The position numbers and the translations under genes are program-made. A stretch of 64,000 bases of DNA from Flavobacterium plurextorum (GTDB lineage: Bacteria > Bacteroidota > Bacteroidia > Flavobacteriales > Flavobacteriaceae): positions 62,001-126,000 of the forward strand of contig NZ_MUHD01000027.1 in assembly GCF_002217395.1 (NCBI RefSeq), in the 5' to 3' direction. A model generated the notes under the pieces. That model did no database searches. It was not told where the DNA came from and saw only the letters and a program-made list of their open reading frames with translations. Position 1 is the first letter of the stretch, and each line of letters starts with the position of its first letter. Of this stretch, positions 27,585-37,308 are shown piece by piece.

Positions 27585-29090
27585 TTAAAAAGATATTTTC
27601 TCGCTGCTTCGTGAACTTGTCAGGTATAATCCTAAATAAGTTATTAATCCGTTTATCACTATTAATTCATTATCAAATACATATCCTGAAAATAATAATT
27701 TCGAATTTTCATTGATTAAATACGTGAACAAAGGAGAAAGTAAACATAATACTGGAACTAGTTTATCATTTACATGTCTTGATTTTTGGAACAATCCAAA
27801 AGCATACAAACCTAATAACGGACCATAAGTATAAGATGCAACTTTAAATATCATTCCAACAACTGAGCTGTCATTGATGGTATTGAAAATAATGATTACA
27901 AAGAAAATCAGAATTGAAAAACTAATGTGTACTAAATGTCTTGTTCTTACTGTGTTTTTTTTGCTGTTTTCGGCTTTGTCCATTCCTAGAAAGTCAACAC
28001 AAAAAGAAGTCGTTAATGCTGTCAAAGCGGAGTCTGTTGTTGCAAAAGTAGCTGCAATGATTCCTAGTAAAAATACAATCGCAGGAACTACAGCCAAATG
28101 ATTCAGCGCAATTTCAGGAAAAAGTAAATCGGTTCTAGGTTTGCCTGTAACTAAATCAGTTGGAATTGCGATTCCGTTTTTATTAGCATAAATATATAGC
28201 AAGGCGCCAACACTTAAAAAGAAAATATTGATGATTACAAAGATTCCTGTAAACGTAAACATGTTTTTTTGTGCTTCGCCAATATTTTTACAGCTCAGGT
28301 TTTTTTGCATTAAATCCTGATCCAATCCAACCATAGCGATAGTCACAAACATTCCGCCTATTATTTGTTTGATAAAATGGAATTTACTTCCCATAAAATC
28401 ATCAAAAAAGAAAATTTTAGAATAGTTACTGTTTTTAACTTCTTCAAATGCTCCAACGGCACTTAAATCCATGCGATCGCAAATAAAATAGATAGTAAGA
28501 AAAACAGATGTAACTAAGAAAAATGTTTGTAAAGTATCCGTAATAATTATCGTTTTTAAACCGCCTCTATAGGTATAAGAAAAAATTAGAATTAATGACA
28601 TGAATACCGTAAATGCAAAAGGAATATTGTAAAAATCAAATACAAATCGCTGCAAAACAATTACAACCAAATAAAGTCTGAAGGCAGAGCTTACGGTTCT
28701 GCTTATCAAGAAAATAGAAGCTGCCGTTTTGTAACTGTAAACGCCCATTCTTTGCTCAATATAGCCATAAATAGAGGTTAAATTCATTCGGTAATACAGC
28801 GGTAATAATAATTTTGTAATTATTAGAAAACCTATAGCATTACCCAGAACAAACTGAAAATATTTAAATTGTTCACCGCTTACCGCACCAACTTCTCCGG
28901 GAACCGATATAAAAGTTACTCCAGAAAGAGCTGTACCAATCATTCCAAAAGCTACTAAGTACCATTTAGAGTTTTTATTAGCCGTAAAAAAAGCATCATT
29001 TCCACTGTCTTTTTTACTCACTTTATGCGAGATATAGAATAATGTTCCGAAATAAATGATAATTAGGAGGAGGATTGTACTTGGTGTCAT
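27585..29090 (-). CDS. Sodium:solute symporter (SSS family), candidate amino-sugar/muropeptide importer
   Basis: A 501-residue inner-membrane transporter with about 13 hydrophobic helices and SSS-family patterns. These include KYFQFVLGNAIGFLIITKLLLPLYYRMNLTSIYGYIEQRMG, SRTVSSAFRLYL, YTYRGGLKTIIITDTLQ and GIIAATFATTDSALTALTTSFCVDFLG (the conserved Ser/Thr-rich sodium-site helix). It is placed between murQ and nagZ. With no PTS component here, it is the best candidate for importing MurNAc, anhydroMurNAc or GlcNAc. Its specificity cannot be read from the sequence. Confidence 0.88.
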   Translation of the reverse strand: MTPSTILLLIIIYFGTLFYISHKVSKKDSGNDAFFTANKNSKWYLVAFGMIGTALSGVTFISVPGEVGAVSGEQFKYFQFVLGNAIGFLIITKLLLPLYYRMNLTSIYGYIEQRMGVYSYKTAASIFLISRTVSSAFRLYLVVIVLQRFVFDFYNIPFAFTVFMSLILIFSYTYRGGLKTIIITDTLQTFFLVTSVFLTIYFICDRMDLSAVGAFEEVKNSNYSKIFFFDDFMGSKFHFIKQIIGGMFVTIAMVGLDQDLMQKNLSCKNIGEAQKNMFTFTGIFVIINIFFLSVGALLYIYANKNGIAIPTDLVTGKPRTDLLFPEIALNHLAVVPAIVFLLGIIAATFATTDSALTALTTSFCVDFLGMDKAENSKKNTVRTRHLVHISFSILIFFVIIIFNTINDSSVVGMIFKVASYTYGPLLGLYAFGLFQKSRHVNDKLVPVLCLLSPLFTYLINENSKLLFSGYVFDNELIVINGLITYLGLYLTSSRSSEKISF

Positions 29091-29163
29091 TTTATAGCTT
29101 TAGTGGTTTTGGTTTTATGAATAGCGAGAAATAAAGTTTAAAAAATAGTACTGTTTCGCAGAT

Positions 29164-29197
29164 TAAACCTAACAGACTATAAAAGCTGTTAGGTTTA
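29164..29197. repeat. Inverted repeat between murQ and the symporter gene
   Basis: The arms TAAACCTAACAG and CTGTTAGGTTTA form a perfect 12-bp stem with a 10-nt loop in the 158-bp gap. There is no strong T-run in the minus direction. It may be an attenuator, a 3'-end stabiliser or a member of the CCTAACAG-type intergenic palindrome group that also occurs near 40151 and 44069. Confidence 0.55.
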
Positions 29198-29248
29198 GAT
29201 TTAAACTTTTATTGTATAAATCTATAAAAGATTTGAATGGTTTGGTTA

Positions 29249-30076
29249 TTAGATTTCCAGATTTTTATTTTGAGCCAATAAAACTGCTCTTACGCTTTTG
29301 TGTTTTTTCAGCAAATCTGAAGCTGTTTTTTCATCAATCTGAAGTTCTTCAACAATCATTTCTACACCTCTTTGAACTAACTTTTTGTTAGACAACTGCA
29401 TATCGATCATTTTGTTGCCGTAGATTCTTCCCAGTTTAATCATAACTGATGTTGAAATCATGTTTAAGACTAATTTTTGAGAAGTTCCTGCTTTCATTCT
29501 GGTACTTCCTGTCAAGAATTCTGGCCCTACAATTAGTTCAATAGGATGATCTGCTTGTTTAGAAATCAAGCTTCCGCTGTTGCATGAAATACTGCCGGTT
29601 ACGATTTTGTTTTCACGTGCTTTTTTCAATCCGCCAATAACGTAAGGAGTATTTCCAGAAGCTGCAATTCCTATTACTACGTCTAAACTCGAAATGTCGT
29701 AGGCAGATAAATCTCTCCAGGCTTGATCAACATCGTCTTCGGCATTTTCTACCGCTTTTCTAATAGCAGAATCTCCACCAGCGATAATACCAATAATCCA
29801 ATTGTCTGGAACTCCAAAAGTAGGAGGACATTCTGAAGCATCTAAAACTCCAATTCGACCTGATGTTCCTGCTCCAATATAAAAAAGTCTTCCGCCAAGT
29901 TTCATTTTTGTAACAATCGCATCGACTAATTTTTCAATATTCGGAATTTGTTCTTCAACAATAGCTGCTATTTTTTTATCTTCATTATTTATATTTGAAA
30001 GCAGTTCGTTGGTACTCATTTTATCTAAATTTGAGTAAAGAGATTCTCTTTCTGTATCTGGATTTGCTTTTGACAT
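29249..30076 (-). CDS. murQ: N-acetylmuramic acid 6-phosphate etherase
   Basis: A 275-residue SIS-domain etherase. It converts MurNAc-6-P to GlcNAc-6-P plus D-lactate in the cytoplasm. GGRLFYIGAGTSGRIGVLDASECPPTFG (about 61-88) and EFLTGSTRMKAGTSQKLVLNMIST are diagnostic, and the catalytic glutamates Glu82 and Glu113 are in place. It lies 45 bp downstream of namZ, so the two are co-transcribed. AnmK in the same run supplies its substrate. Its two products match the NagB-LmbE protein and the D-2-hydroxyacid dehydrogenase encoded on the other strand. Confidence 0.97.
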   Translation of the reverse strand: MSKANPDTERESLYSNLDKMSTNELLSNINNEDKKIAAIVEEQIPNIEKLVDAIVTKMKLGGRLFYIGAGTSGRIGVLDASECPPTFGVPDNWIIGIIAGGDSAIRKAVENAEDDVDQAWRDLSAYDISSLDVVIGIAASGNTPYVIGGLKKARENKIVTGSISCNSGSLISKQADHPIELIVGPEFLTGSTRMKAGTSQKLVLNMISTSVMIKLGRIYGNKMIDMQLSNKKLVQRGVEMIVEELQIDEKTASDLLKKHKSVRAVLLAQNKNLEI

Positions 30077-30121
30077 TTTTGATTTTTTTTAATTTTTAAT
30101 TTTTCTTTACTGCATTAAAAT

Positions 30122-31321
30122 TTATTGGTAGATCAGATATTTCATTCTCATTTTTTTGAAGGCTTCTAAATCCTTCACCCAGCTTTTTCTGATATTTTCT
30201 TCAGAAGTTCCGCTTTCAATTTGTTGTTGTAATTTCTTAGTTCCCGCTAGTTTTGTGAAAAAAGGATTAAAGAATTTAGTTTTATCACTGGTATTTTGGT
30301 ACGCTTTAATCAGCCATTTCAATTCCAGTTGTTTTAACTTAGGATAAGTTGTCAAATCTTCGCCAAAACATTCGACACCATTATAGACTGGATCTTTGGC
30401 TCCAAAATTTGGTTTTGGAGTAAAACTGAAATTTGTTTTTGTCAAGTAAGGCGAGCCATAAATTTGAAATTGTTTTTCGGTTCCGCGTCCCATGCTTACG
30501 TTCGTTCCTTCAAACAAACACAAACTTGCATACAGATTTATAGATTGATCGTTTGGTAAATTCGGAGATGGTTTTGCTAATAAACTATAATCCATTTTTC
30601 GATTATAATTAACGCAAGGAATTACGGTAAGTTTGCATTGAGCTCCGTTTTTAAGCCATTTTTCTCCATTGATCATTTTTGCATATTCACCAATAGTCAT
30701 TCCATGAAGCAGCGGAATAGGATGCATACCTACAAAACTGGTAAATTCTTTTTCTAAAAGAGGACCGTCTACAATTCCGCCATTCGGATTTGGTCTGTCC
30801 AGAATTATAAGCGGAACATTGTTTTCTGCGCAAGCTTCCATAACATAATGTAAAGACGAAATATAAGTATAGAATCGTGCGCCGACATCTTGTAAATCAA
30901 AAACCATCACGTCGATTCCAGATAATTGTTCTGGCTTAGGTTTTTTGTTATCTCCGTAAAGAGAGATAATGGATAATCCCGTTTTTGAATCTTTTCCGTC
31001 AACTACATGTTCACCCGCATCAGCAGTTCCTCTAAAACCGTGTTCTGGTGCAAAGATGGTTTGAATGTTTATTTTTTTCTCTAATAGAAAATCTACTACG
31101 TGTTTTTTGTTGGATAAAAGACCGGTTTGATTGGTAACAATGCCAACTTTTTTATCTTTTAATAAAGGAATGTATTTTTCGAAATTATCAGCTCCTGTTT
31201 TAATTTCATTACTGATATCATTGATTTTATTTTTAATAATTTCTGTTGACGAATTTGCATTCGATGCATTCGAAACAATTAAAAATAGAATAAAAGTGAT
31301 TTTTTTAAAGGCTTGAAACAT
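30122..31321 (-). CDS. namZ: Exo-beta-N-acetylmuramidase NamZ (DUF1343)
   Basis: A 399-residue exported DUF1343 protein with a signal peptide (about 1-23). Conserved family segments include KKVGIVTNQTGL, FAPEHGFRGTADAG, VMVFDLQDVGARFYTYISSLHYVMEACAENN, LDRPNPNGG and GRGTEKQFQIYGSPYL. NamZ from Bacillus (YbbC) releases MurNAc from non-reducing ends of peptidoglycan chains. In Bacillus it is encoded with NagZ, AmiE and MurQ, and the same partners occur here. It probably works in the periplasm on fragments brought in by the SusC/SusD pair. It is upstream of murQ and preceded by a terminator-like hairpin, so it may start its own transcript. Confidence 0.92.
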   Translation of the reverse strand: MFQAFKKITFILFLIVSNASNANSSTEIIKNKINDISNEIKTGADNFEKYIPLLKDKKVGIVTNQTGLLSNKKHVVDFLLEKKINIQTIFAPEHGFRGTADAGEHVVDGKDSKTGLSIISLYGDNKKPKPEQLSGIDVMVFDLQDVGARFYTYISSLHYVMEACAENNVPLIILDRPNPNGGIVDGPLLEKEFTSFVGMHPIPLLHGMTIGEYAKMINGEKWLKNGAQCKLTVIPCVNYNRKMDYSLLAKPSPNLPNDQSINLYASLCLFEGTNVSMGRGTEKQFQIYGSPYLTKTNFSFTPKPNFGAKDPVYNGVECFGEDLTTYPKLKQLELKWLIKAYQNTSDKTKFFNPFFTKLAGTKKLQQQIESGTSEENIRKSWVKDLEAFKKMRMKYLIYQ

Positions 31322-31388
31322 AATACAAAAGTTTAAATTACTATTAAAATTACGTTTAATAAAGGAGAAAAAATAAAATAAGATAATT

Positions 31389-31424
31389 AAATCGAACCAC
31401 TTTTTGATTGAAGTGGTTCGATTT
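31389..31424. terminator. Terminator hairpin between the DUF4397 gene and namZ
   Basis: A perfect 14-bp stem (AAATCGAACCACTT and AAGTGGTTCGATTT) with an 8-nt loop lies 7 bp after the DUF4397 stop. AT-rich runs flank both sides. It probably separates susC-susD-DUF4397 from namZ and the catabolic genes, giving unequal expression or differential stability. Confidence 0.8.
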
Positions 31425-31430
31425 TTAAAC

Positions 31431-32333
31431 TTACTTATTTGTTATAAAAGTAACAGATGGTGCATTTAAAGTTGCAGTTGGTAATCCGCCGATAATTCCT
31501 CTGCAATAGATTGTGTAAACTCTTCCTGCTCTAGGAACAAAAGCAGTATTTGCCGGTGAATTGGCAAGGTTTGCAATTGTTGTTCCTGTAGTTGTTCCTG
31601 GAACATTTGTTGGAGAACCTGCAACACGAACCTGCAATTGATATCCTCTTGTATCTATTGGGTCTTGCGGCTCAATAGCAATGTATTTTTCGTTACCGCC
31701 CTTAAATGTTACATTTCTATAGGTATAAACTTCTTTTGTAGTAACTGGCGTTGCACCAATAGTTGATGTTTCTTTAAGTAATCCTAAATCATAACCTGCA
31801 GGAGCCGAATTACTGATAACATTTATAAAACGAATATAGGCTTTAGTTTTGTCTAAATCAGCAACAGCCAAATCGTCGTTTATTTGATAAAGAGAATATA
31901 CCGGCGGCGTAACAGACGGCGGTGTTGATACTAAGAAACTCGTATAATATTTTCCTGTTTCAGTAGCAATATTTCCATTGAAAATGCTGACTGCAGGAGT
32001 TGCAGGCGTCAAAACGCTTAAAGGTTGTGTACCCGGTTTCATCAAAACATAATTGATTGGCACTGGATATTGAGCGCCATAACTCATCCCGACTGGCACT
32101 CCGGTTGTAGCACTTACAGCCGAAATTTTTTCAGTTCCTGTAAAGTAATTAATCTGAAAATTAGTTCCATTTGGACCAACAGCTGCGTGAACAAATTTTA
32201 CGTTAGAAGCATTTGCAATTCCGTCTTTACTCTGATAAGGAGTCTGGTCGTTTTCGTCGCCGCAGGATGTAAATGCAAGTACTCCAAGAATTGGAATAAT
32301 TGACTTTTTTATGGTGTTAAATATATTTTTCAT
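31431..32333 (-). CDS. DUF4397 surface lipoprotein
   Basis: A 300-residue lipoprotein (lipobox FTS-Cys24) with the DUF4397 pattern: SNVKFVHAAVGPNGTNFQINYF, YGAQYPVPINYVLMKPGTQPLSV, AYIRFINVISNSAPAGYDLGL and GRVYTIYCRGIIGG. It probably folds as one or two beta-sandwich domains. It is the third gene after susC-susD, the position where PULs usually encode SusE-like surface glycan-binding proteins. It may therefore help capture peptidoglycan fragments on the outer face. The ligand is not known. Confidence 0.82.
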   Translation of the reverse strand: MKNIFNTIKKSIIPILGVLAFTSCGDENDQTPYQSKDGIANASNVKFVHAAVGPNGTNFQINYFTGTEKISAVSATTGVPVGMSYGAQYPVPINYVLMKPGTQPLSVLTPATPAVSIFNGNIATETGKYYTSFLVSTPPSVTPPVYSLYQINDDLAVADLDKTKAYIRFINVISNSAPAGYDLGLLKETSTIGATPVTTKEVYTYRNVTFKGGNEKYIAIEPQDPIDTRGYQLQVRVAGSPTNVPGTTTGTTIANLANSPANTAFVPRAGRVYTIYCRGIIGGLPTATLNAPSVTFITNK

Positions 32334-32359
32334 CTAATAGATTTTTAGTTTTTAAGACA

Positions 32360-33979
32360 TTAATTTTTAGAAAACCACATTTCTTTAGTATGGTAATCTA
32401 CCTTATCAGCTCCAATCGCTTTTAAAGCATCAAAATTCCAAACATATTCTGAGTTAAATCTCGGACGAACTCTGTATGGTAAATTTCCATTATTGTCAAC
32501 AAATAAACCTCCGTTTGGCACAAAATTCATTGTCCTGTAAATATCTGCGTTATAATGATATTTACGCAAATCTGTCCAAGTTTCTAGCATACCGTAACCA
32601 AATAAAGCTACATATTTTTGAAGCATGATATGGCTGATTGTCAAGTTTGCAGCGGTTGGAACGATATTTACATTGGTTAAGAATGCTGTTTTTTCAGCAG
32701 CCGTAATAGTCGATGTAATAGGGAAAATTGTACTTACAACAGTATTTGTATTTACAAAATCAATATTAGCATCAATTGCTTTTTTGTAAGCATCTAAAGC
32801 CATGGCTTTGTCTCCTTTTATAAAAGCAGCTTCAGCTTTAATAAACTGAATTTCTGAATACGTCATTAAAGGGAAATTCGCTTTATCTCTAAAAAGATAT
32901 CTTCCCGGAGTTGTAATAGTTCCCGCAGTATATGTTCCATAAATATTTGGAATTCTGCTTACGTTTGTTGCAACTGTTGAAGCTGTAGTATTTAACGGGT
33001 TTCCATTAAAAGTATATTTACTCGGATCTGGATTTGTAGAAGATGCTGGAGCTAATTCAGATTGACCTACTGACGGCACCAAAACTCTAGAAATTCTAGG
33101 ATCTTTTGTGCCTCCAAAAAGACTTCCGTCCATTGTTCTCACAGCAAAATCAGTTTGACGATAAGTATTGAAATTATTTCTTCCAGGACCGTAAAAATTG
33201 ATGTCTGCAGAAACAGTTCCGTTGTATCTAATTAAAGCATTATCTGCATTAGAAGCCAATGATTTATCACAATACTCAATTACTTTATCTGGGTTGTAAG
33301 AAGCTTTATTGATTTGATTGTTTAAGTTTCTAGCCAAAACTCCGTAAGCAAACTTAACCCATTTAGTACGGTCTCCGCCATACATTTTATCTCCGCCGGC
33401 AGTATAAGTCTGAGAAACATTTCCATCTGTACGGTTTAAATCTGTTAAACCTTCATTCAATAAACGAACCACTTCAGCATATACTTGTTCCTGAGGAACA
33501 TAATCAAAAGAAAGACGCGAAGTAAAAACTTGATCAAAATTAATTAATTCAGAATGATAATCAGTTGCAACCTGCCAAGACCAAGCTCTGATTACTTTTG
33601 CAATTCCAGTAATATCATGACGTTGTTCTGAAACTGCTTTTTCCTGTAATTTAGTTAAGTTTAAACCAATAGAAAAATACGCCATTTTCCAGATTTCACC
33701 ACCTGTATCACTATTTGATTGATATCCAAAACGGTCCCATTCACTTCCTACAGCGCCAGCAGTAGCCGTACTGAAATTTTGAGTGTATCGTCCTAAACAT
33801 CTGTTGTCAAATTGTAATCCTACAGCCATTTGCTGTTCGATTGGAGACATTAAAGCTGGTGCTGAAACATCAACAGGAAAACTTGGATTTACGTTTATAT
33901 CTTCTAAGTCGTTGCAAGAAATCATTGTGGCTACAAGACCTAATGCGGCTATATATGTTTTAATATTTTTCATTGTCAA
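32360..33979 (-). CDS. SusD/RagB-like lipoprotein (peptidoglycan locus)
   Basis: A 539-residue SusD-like_2 family lipoprotein with lipobox ATMIS-Cys22. The body has SusD segments such as DLEDINVNPSFPVDV, KWVKFAYGVLARNLNNQINKA and FPLMTYSEIQFIKAEAAFIKGDKAMALDAYKKAI. It begins 4 bp after its SusC partner. It should be the lid and primary ligand-binding subunit of an importer whose cargo, by context, is muropeptide or wall-sugar oligomers rather than a plant or host glycan. MTMKN and MKN starts, 6 bp apart, are both possible. Confidence 0.93.
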   Translation of the reverse strand: MTMKNIKTYIAALGLVATMISCNDLEDINVNPSFPVDVSAPALMSPIEQQMAVGLQFDNRCLGRYTQNFSTATAGAVGSEWDRFGYQSNSDTGGEIWKMAYFSIGLNLTKLQEKAVSEQRHDITGIAKVIRAWSWQVATDYHSELINFDQVFTSRLSFDYVPQEQVYAEVVRLLNEGLTDLNRTDGNVSQTYTAGGDKMYGGDRTKWVKFAYGVLARNLNNQINKASYNPDKVIEYCDKSLASNADNALIRYNGTVSADINFYGPGRNNFNTYRQTDFAVRTMDGSLFGGTKDPRISRVLVPSVGQSELAPASSTNPDPSKYTFNGNPLNTTASTVATNVSRIPNIYGTYTAGTITTPGRYLFRDKANFPLMTYSEIQFIKAEAAFIKGDKAMALDAYKKAIDANIDFVNTNTVVSTIFPITSTITAAEKTAFLTNVNIVPTAANLTISHIMLQKYVALFGYGMLETWTDLRKYHYNADIYRTMNFVPNGGLFVDNNGNLPYRVRPRFNSEYVWNFDALKAIGADKVDYHTKEMWFSKN

Positions 33980-33983
33980 TTAA

Positions 33984-36900
33984 TTAAAGTCCGATTTTTA
34001 ATCCTAAGTTCAAACCTCTAGGTGTAGAAACTACTCCAAAGTCAAAACCTGTTCCTCCAGCACCTCCAGTTGAAGCATTAGTTCCATTAACCGAAGGATC
34101 AGCTCCAGTATAATTTGTAATGATAAAAACATCGGTCATTGTTACATAAAGAGAAAGTGCGTTAATGAATGTTTTTTTCAATATTTCAGAAGGCATTTGA
34201 TAGCTTAAAGTAATATCTCTCATTCTTAACCAGTTAATATCTTTTTCGATAAAATCAGCATCGATAGCACCAGTTCTGTAATATTCGTTTTGAACACTTG
34301 GTCTTACTGGAATATTGTTTTGTGTTGGAGTGGCTGAATTTTCTAAACCATCTCTTAAAACACCTTTTACAATTCTTGTTTGTTCACGATCTAAAGTTTT
34401 AGTCGACAAACCGTTTTGGTACAAATAGAATTCAGTTCCGTTGTAAATATCACCACCTTTTCTTATGTCTAACAAGAATGATAAACTAAGATCTTTGTAT
34501 GTAAAAGTGTTTTGCAAACCAAGCATAAAATCAGGATTTCTATCTCCAATAATTTTAAAGTTTGGATCTTTTAAAGCGTAACCAGTGTTTGGATCAATTA
34601 AAGGGTCACCTGCATTATTTCTTAAATAATCATTTCCTGTTAAAGTCGTTAACGGATTTCCAACTGTAACTCCGCCGCGAACATTTCCGTAAAGCCAAGT
34701 ATCTGAAACATAGTATTCAGAAATAACAGAAGGAAGATTTAATAATTCAGAGCGTGTTTTACTGAAGTTAGCACTCACATTCCAAGAGAAATTATCTTTT
34801 TTAATTGGTGATGCGTTTAAAGTAATCTCTAAACCTTGGTTTTGTAAATCTCCAAAGTTTGCAGAAGTTACAACAAATCCTGTTCCGTAGCTTAAACGCA
34901 TATTTTTTAGAATTGGATCGATTGTTTTTGTGCTGTAAACAGCAACATCTAATCCAACACGGTTGTTAAAGAATTTTAATTCTGTACCCAATTCAAATGA
35001 TTTACGGAATTCAGGTTTCAAGTTCGCATTTGCTCCTGTAACACCATACGCATAACCACCATCTGTAGTTAATTGCGGATTGAAAACAGGTTGTGCAGAA
35101 TAAGGAGAAGGAATATTAGCAGCTTCTGCATAAGAAGCTCTCAATTTTCCGTAAGAAAGTATTTCTTTGTTTTTCAATCCGTTTAAGTTTGTGAAAACGA
35201 AACTCGTTGAAACAGAAGGATAGAAAAACGGATCTGGTAATACAGAAGTCCAGTCTTCACGTCCAGTTAATGTTAAATAAACAGTTTTGTCATAATCTAA
35301 ACTCACCTCAGAAAAGAAACCAATAATTTTGCTTTGAATAATTCTCTCTTGAGATCTTTGCGTTGTAGCATCAGTATTATTGATAGAGTAGAAGTTAGGA
35401 TCGAAGAAACGGCTTCCTGTTGTAGATAAAATTTTGTAATCATTATCATTAACAGAATTACCCACCATAAGTTTGGTATTGAATTTTCCGAATGACTTTT
35501 TAGCAGTAACTAATAAAGTAGTGTTTAAATTACTGGTATTAGAATAGTATGATTCAATATAACCTCCAGGAGTAATTCCTGCAGCAGATTCTGGATGAAT
35601 AGCTCTGTAACCTTGAGCAGAATTCACATCCCAGCCCACACGGCCAGTTAAGTTAAGCCAAGAAGTTGGGTCGTAAACTAATCCAACATTGGTAACAAAA
35701 CGGTTATTAAAATCTTCAGATAAGTTTTTGTTTACATCCCAGAACGGATTATCAGTTTCCGTATCTAAAGCACCGCTTGTAATTTTTCTTCTTGTGCCGT
35801 CAGTGTTTAAGTAATTACTTGCATCATCATTTGTCGGCCATGTTAAAAGCGAAAGTAAATATCCTGCATCTCTTACACCTGGAATTTGTACAGCAGATCC
35901 AGCTCCTTTTGCCGCTTTTTGATTGTCTGATTTTGTAAAACTAAAACTAGCTTCAGATCTTAATTTTGAAGATATTTTTGCAGTAGCATTTAAATTTGCA
36001 GTCAAACGGCTGTAACCTGTATTTGGCACAACACCTTCTTGCTCTAAGTTAGAAAGAGATAATCGGTAAGTAGTAGTTTCTGTACCCGCTTCAAACGAAA
36101 GGTTATGATTGGTTGAAACTGCAGTTTTGAAGAAATTTTCAACATTATTATAAAATTGAGTTCCCGGTTCGTAAGCCGTTCCAAATTGTCTTCTATAGTC
36201 TGGGTTGTTTACACCATCAGAACCTCTTTGATATACTTTTTGAGTTTCTGGAAAACGGTATAAATTATCGAATCTTGTATTTGTAGAATAAGTAAGTCTT
36301 CCAACACCTTTTTTACCTTTTTTAGTAGTAATTACGATTGCACCATTTCCAGCCTGCATTCCGTAAAGTGCTGCAGCCTCAGGTCCTTTTAAGATAACCA
36401 CAGATTCAATATCGTCTGGATTAATATCTGCACCTCTATTGGTATAATCCTGAGTTCTGTTTGGAGCATTAGAAATAGTTAAACCTTGATCCATTGTTTC
36501 GTTGCTTACAGGTAAACCATCTACAACATACAAAGGAGAGTTGCTTCCGCTAAGCGAATTTACTCCTCTTAATTGAATCGCTGCCGAGGCACCCGGTGCA
36601 CCAGAAGTACTTGTTACATTTAAACCTGCAACACGACCTTGTAATGCAGTAGCAAAGTTAGGACGTTGTGTGTCTGCAATTTCTTTTCCTTTTACTTCCT
36701 GAACAGCATATCCTAAAGAAGATTTATTACGTACAATACCCATCGAACCAACAATTGTTACATTGTTTAATGTTTGAGCGCTTTCAGAAATAACAATTTT
36801 TAAATCATTTCCGTTTACAATAACTTCTTTGTTGTTAAAACCGATGTAAGACACTTGAAGAACATCACCTTGACGTGCTTTTATCGAAAAAGTTCCATCG

Positions 36901-37064
36901 GCAGCTGTTGAAGTTTGATCCTTAGATCCCTGCACTAAAATGTTTGCTCCCGGTAATGAGTTTCCACTACCATCTGTGACTTTACCTTTTACGGTTGAAT
37001 TTTGGGAATAACCTGCGAGTATTCCGAAAAAGAAAAGTAAAAGAACTAAATACTTTTTTTTCAT
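33984..37064 (-). CDS. SusC/RagA-family TonB-linked transporter (peptidoglycan locus)
   Basis: A 1026-residue SusC homologue. A signal peptide ends GILAGYSQ (about 1-20), then come a CarboxypepD_reg-like domain (about 22-105, KGKVTDGSGNSLPGANILVQG) and the TonB plug (FATALQGRVAGLNVTS, LYVVDGLPVSN, AAALYGMQAGNGAIVITTKKG). A beta-barrel runs to the C-terminus. It is the first gene of the minus-strand locus, divergent from the DeoR regulator, and is followed by SusD with a 4-bp gap. It is the proposed outer-membrane gate for wall fragments. Tandem decamers 92-111 bp upstream of its start match those upstream of nagB. Confidence 0.95.
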   Translation of the reverse strand: MKKKYLVLLLFFFGILAGYSQNSTVKGKVTDGSGNSLPGANILVQGSKDQTSTAADGTFSIKARQGDVLQVSYIGFNNKEVIVNGNDLKIVISESAQTLNNVTIVGSMGIVRNKSSLGYAVQEVKGKEIADTQRPNFATALQGRVAGLNVTSTSGAPGASAAIQLRGVNSLSGSNSPLYVVDGLPVSNETMDQGLTISNAPNRTQDYTNRGADINPDDIESVVILKGPEAAALYGMQAGNGAIVITTKKGKKGVGRLTYSTNTRFDNLYRFPETQKVYQRGSDGVNNPDYRRQFGTAYEPGTQFYNNVENFFKTAVSTNHNLSFEAGTETTTYRLSLSNLEQEGVVPNTGYSRLTANLNATAKISSKLRSEASFSFTKSDNQKAAKGAGSAVQIPGVRDAGYLLSLLTWPTNDDASNYLNTDGTRRKITSGALDTETDNPFWDVNKNLSEDFNNRFVTNVGLVYDPTSWLNLTGRVGWDVNSAQGYRAIHPESAAGITPGGYIESYYSNTSNLNTTLLVTAKKSFGKFNTKLMVGNSVNDNDYKILSTTGSRFFDPNFYSINNTDATTQRSQERIIQSKIIGFFSEVSLDYDKTVYLTLTGREDWTSVLPDPFFYPSVSTSFVFTNLNGLKNKEILSYGKLRASYAEAANIPSPYSAQPVFNPQLTTDGGYAYGVTGANANLKPEFRKSFELGTELKFFNNRVGLDVAVYSTKTIDPILKNMRLSYGTGFVVTSANFGDLQNQGLEITLNASPIKKDNFSWNVSANFSKTRSELLNLPSVISEYYVSDTWLYGNVRGGVTVGNPLTTLTGNDYLRNNAGDPLIDPNTGYALKDPNFKIIGDRNPDFMLGLQNTFTYKDLSLSFLLDIRKGGDIYNGTEFYLYQNGLSTKTLDREQTRIVKGVLRDGLENSATPTQNNIPVRPSVQNEYYRTGAIDADFIEKDINWLRMRDITLSYQMPSEILKKTFINALSLYVTMTDVFIITNYTGADPSVNGTNASTGGAGGTGFDFGVVSTPRGLNLGLKIGL

Positions 37065-37155
37065 ATTGGCTTAATTGTTTTGGTTAGAATGGCGAAATTT
37101 AGAAAATATTTTCAAATAAATGCGGGATTGTGTATTTTTTTTCAAAAAATTATTC

Positions 37156-37175
37156 AAATACTGCAAAATAACGCA
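37156..37175 (-). promoter_or_regulatory. Tandem decamer operator candidate before susC
   Basis: Read on the minus strand, TGCGTTATTT (37166-37175) is directly followed by TGCAGTATTT (37156-37165). The next decamer, GAATAATTTT, is degenerate. The same 10-bp-period pattern occurs before nagB at 38082-38101 in the same orientation relative to the gene. DeoR-family proteins often bind direct repeats, and a DeoR gene lies between the two sites. Confidence 0.55.
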
Positions 37176-37256
37176 TATTTTAGATGTTAATTGTTTCTGA
37201 TTTTATTTTTTAACCCTCAAAATGCAGACTATTGCGGTTTTCTGTAGAAGATCTTC

Positions 37257-37283
37257 TTGCAATTGAAATATTTGATATATTTG
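37257..37283 (+). promoter_or_regulatory. Predicted promoter of the DeoR gene
   Basis: TTG at 37257-37259 and TATATTTG at 37276-37283 are separated by 16 bp. This resembles the TTG ... TAnnTTTG promoter of Bacteroidota, and it lies 25 bp before the start codon. Confidence 0.5.
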
Positions 37284-37308
37284 TGTTGAATTTTAACATT
37301 CATAAAAT

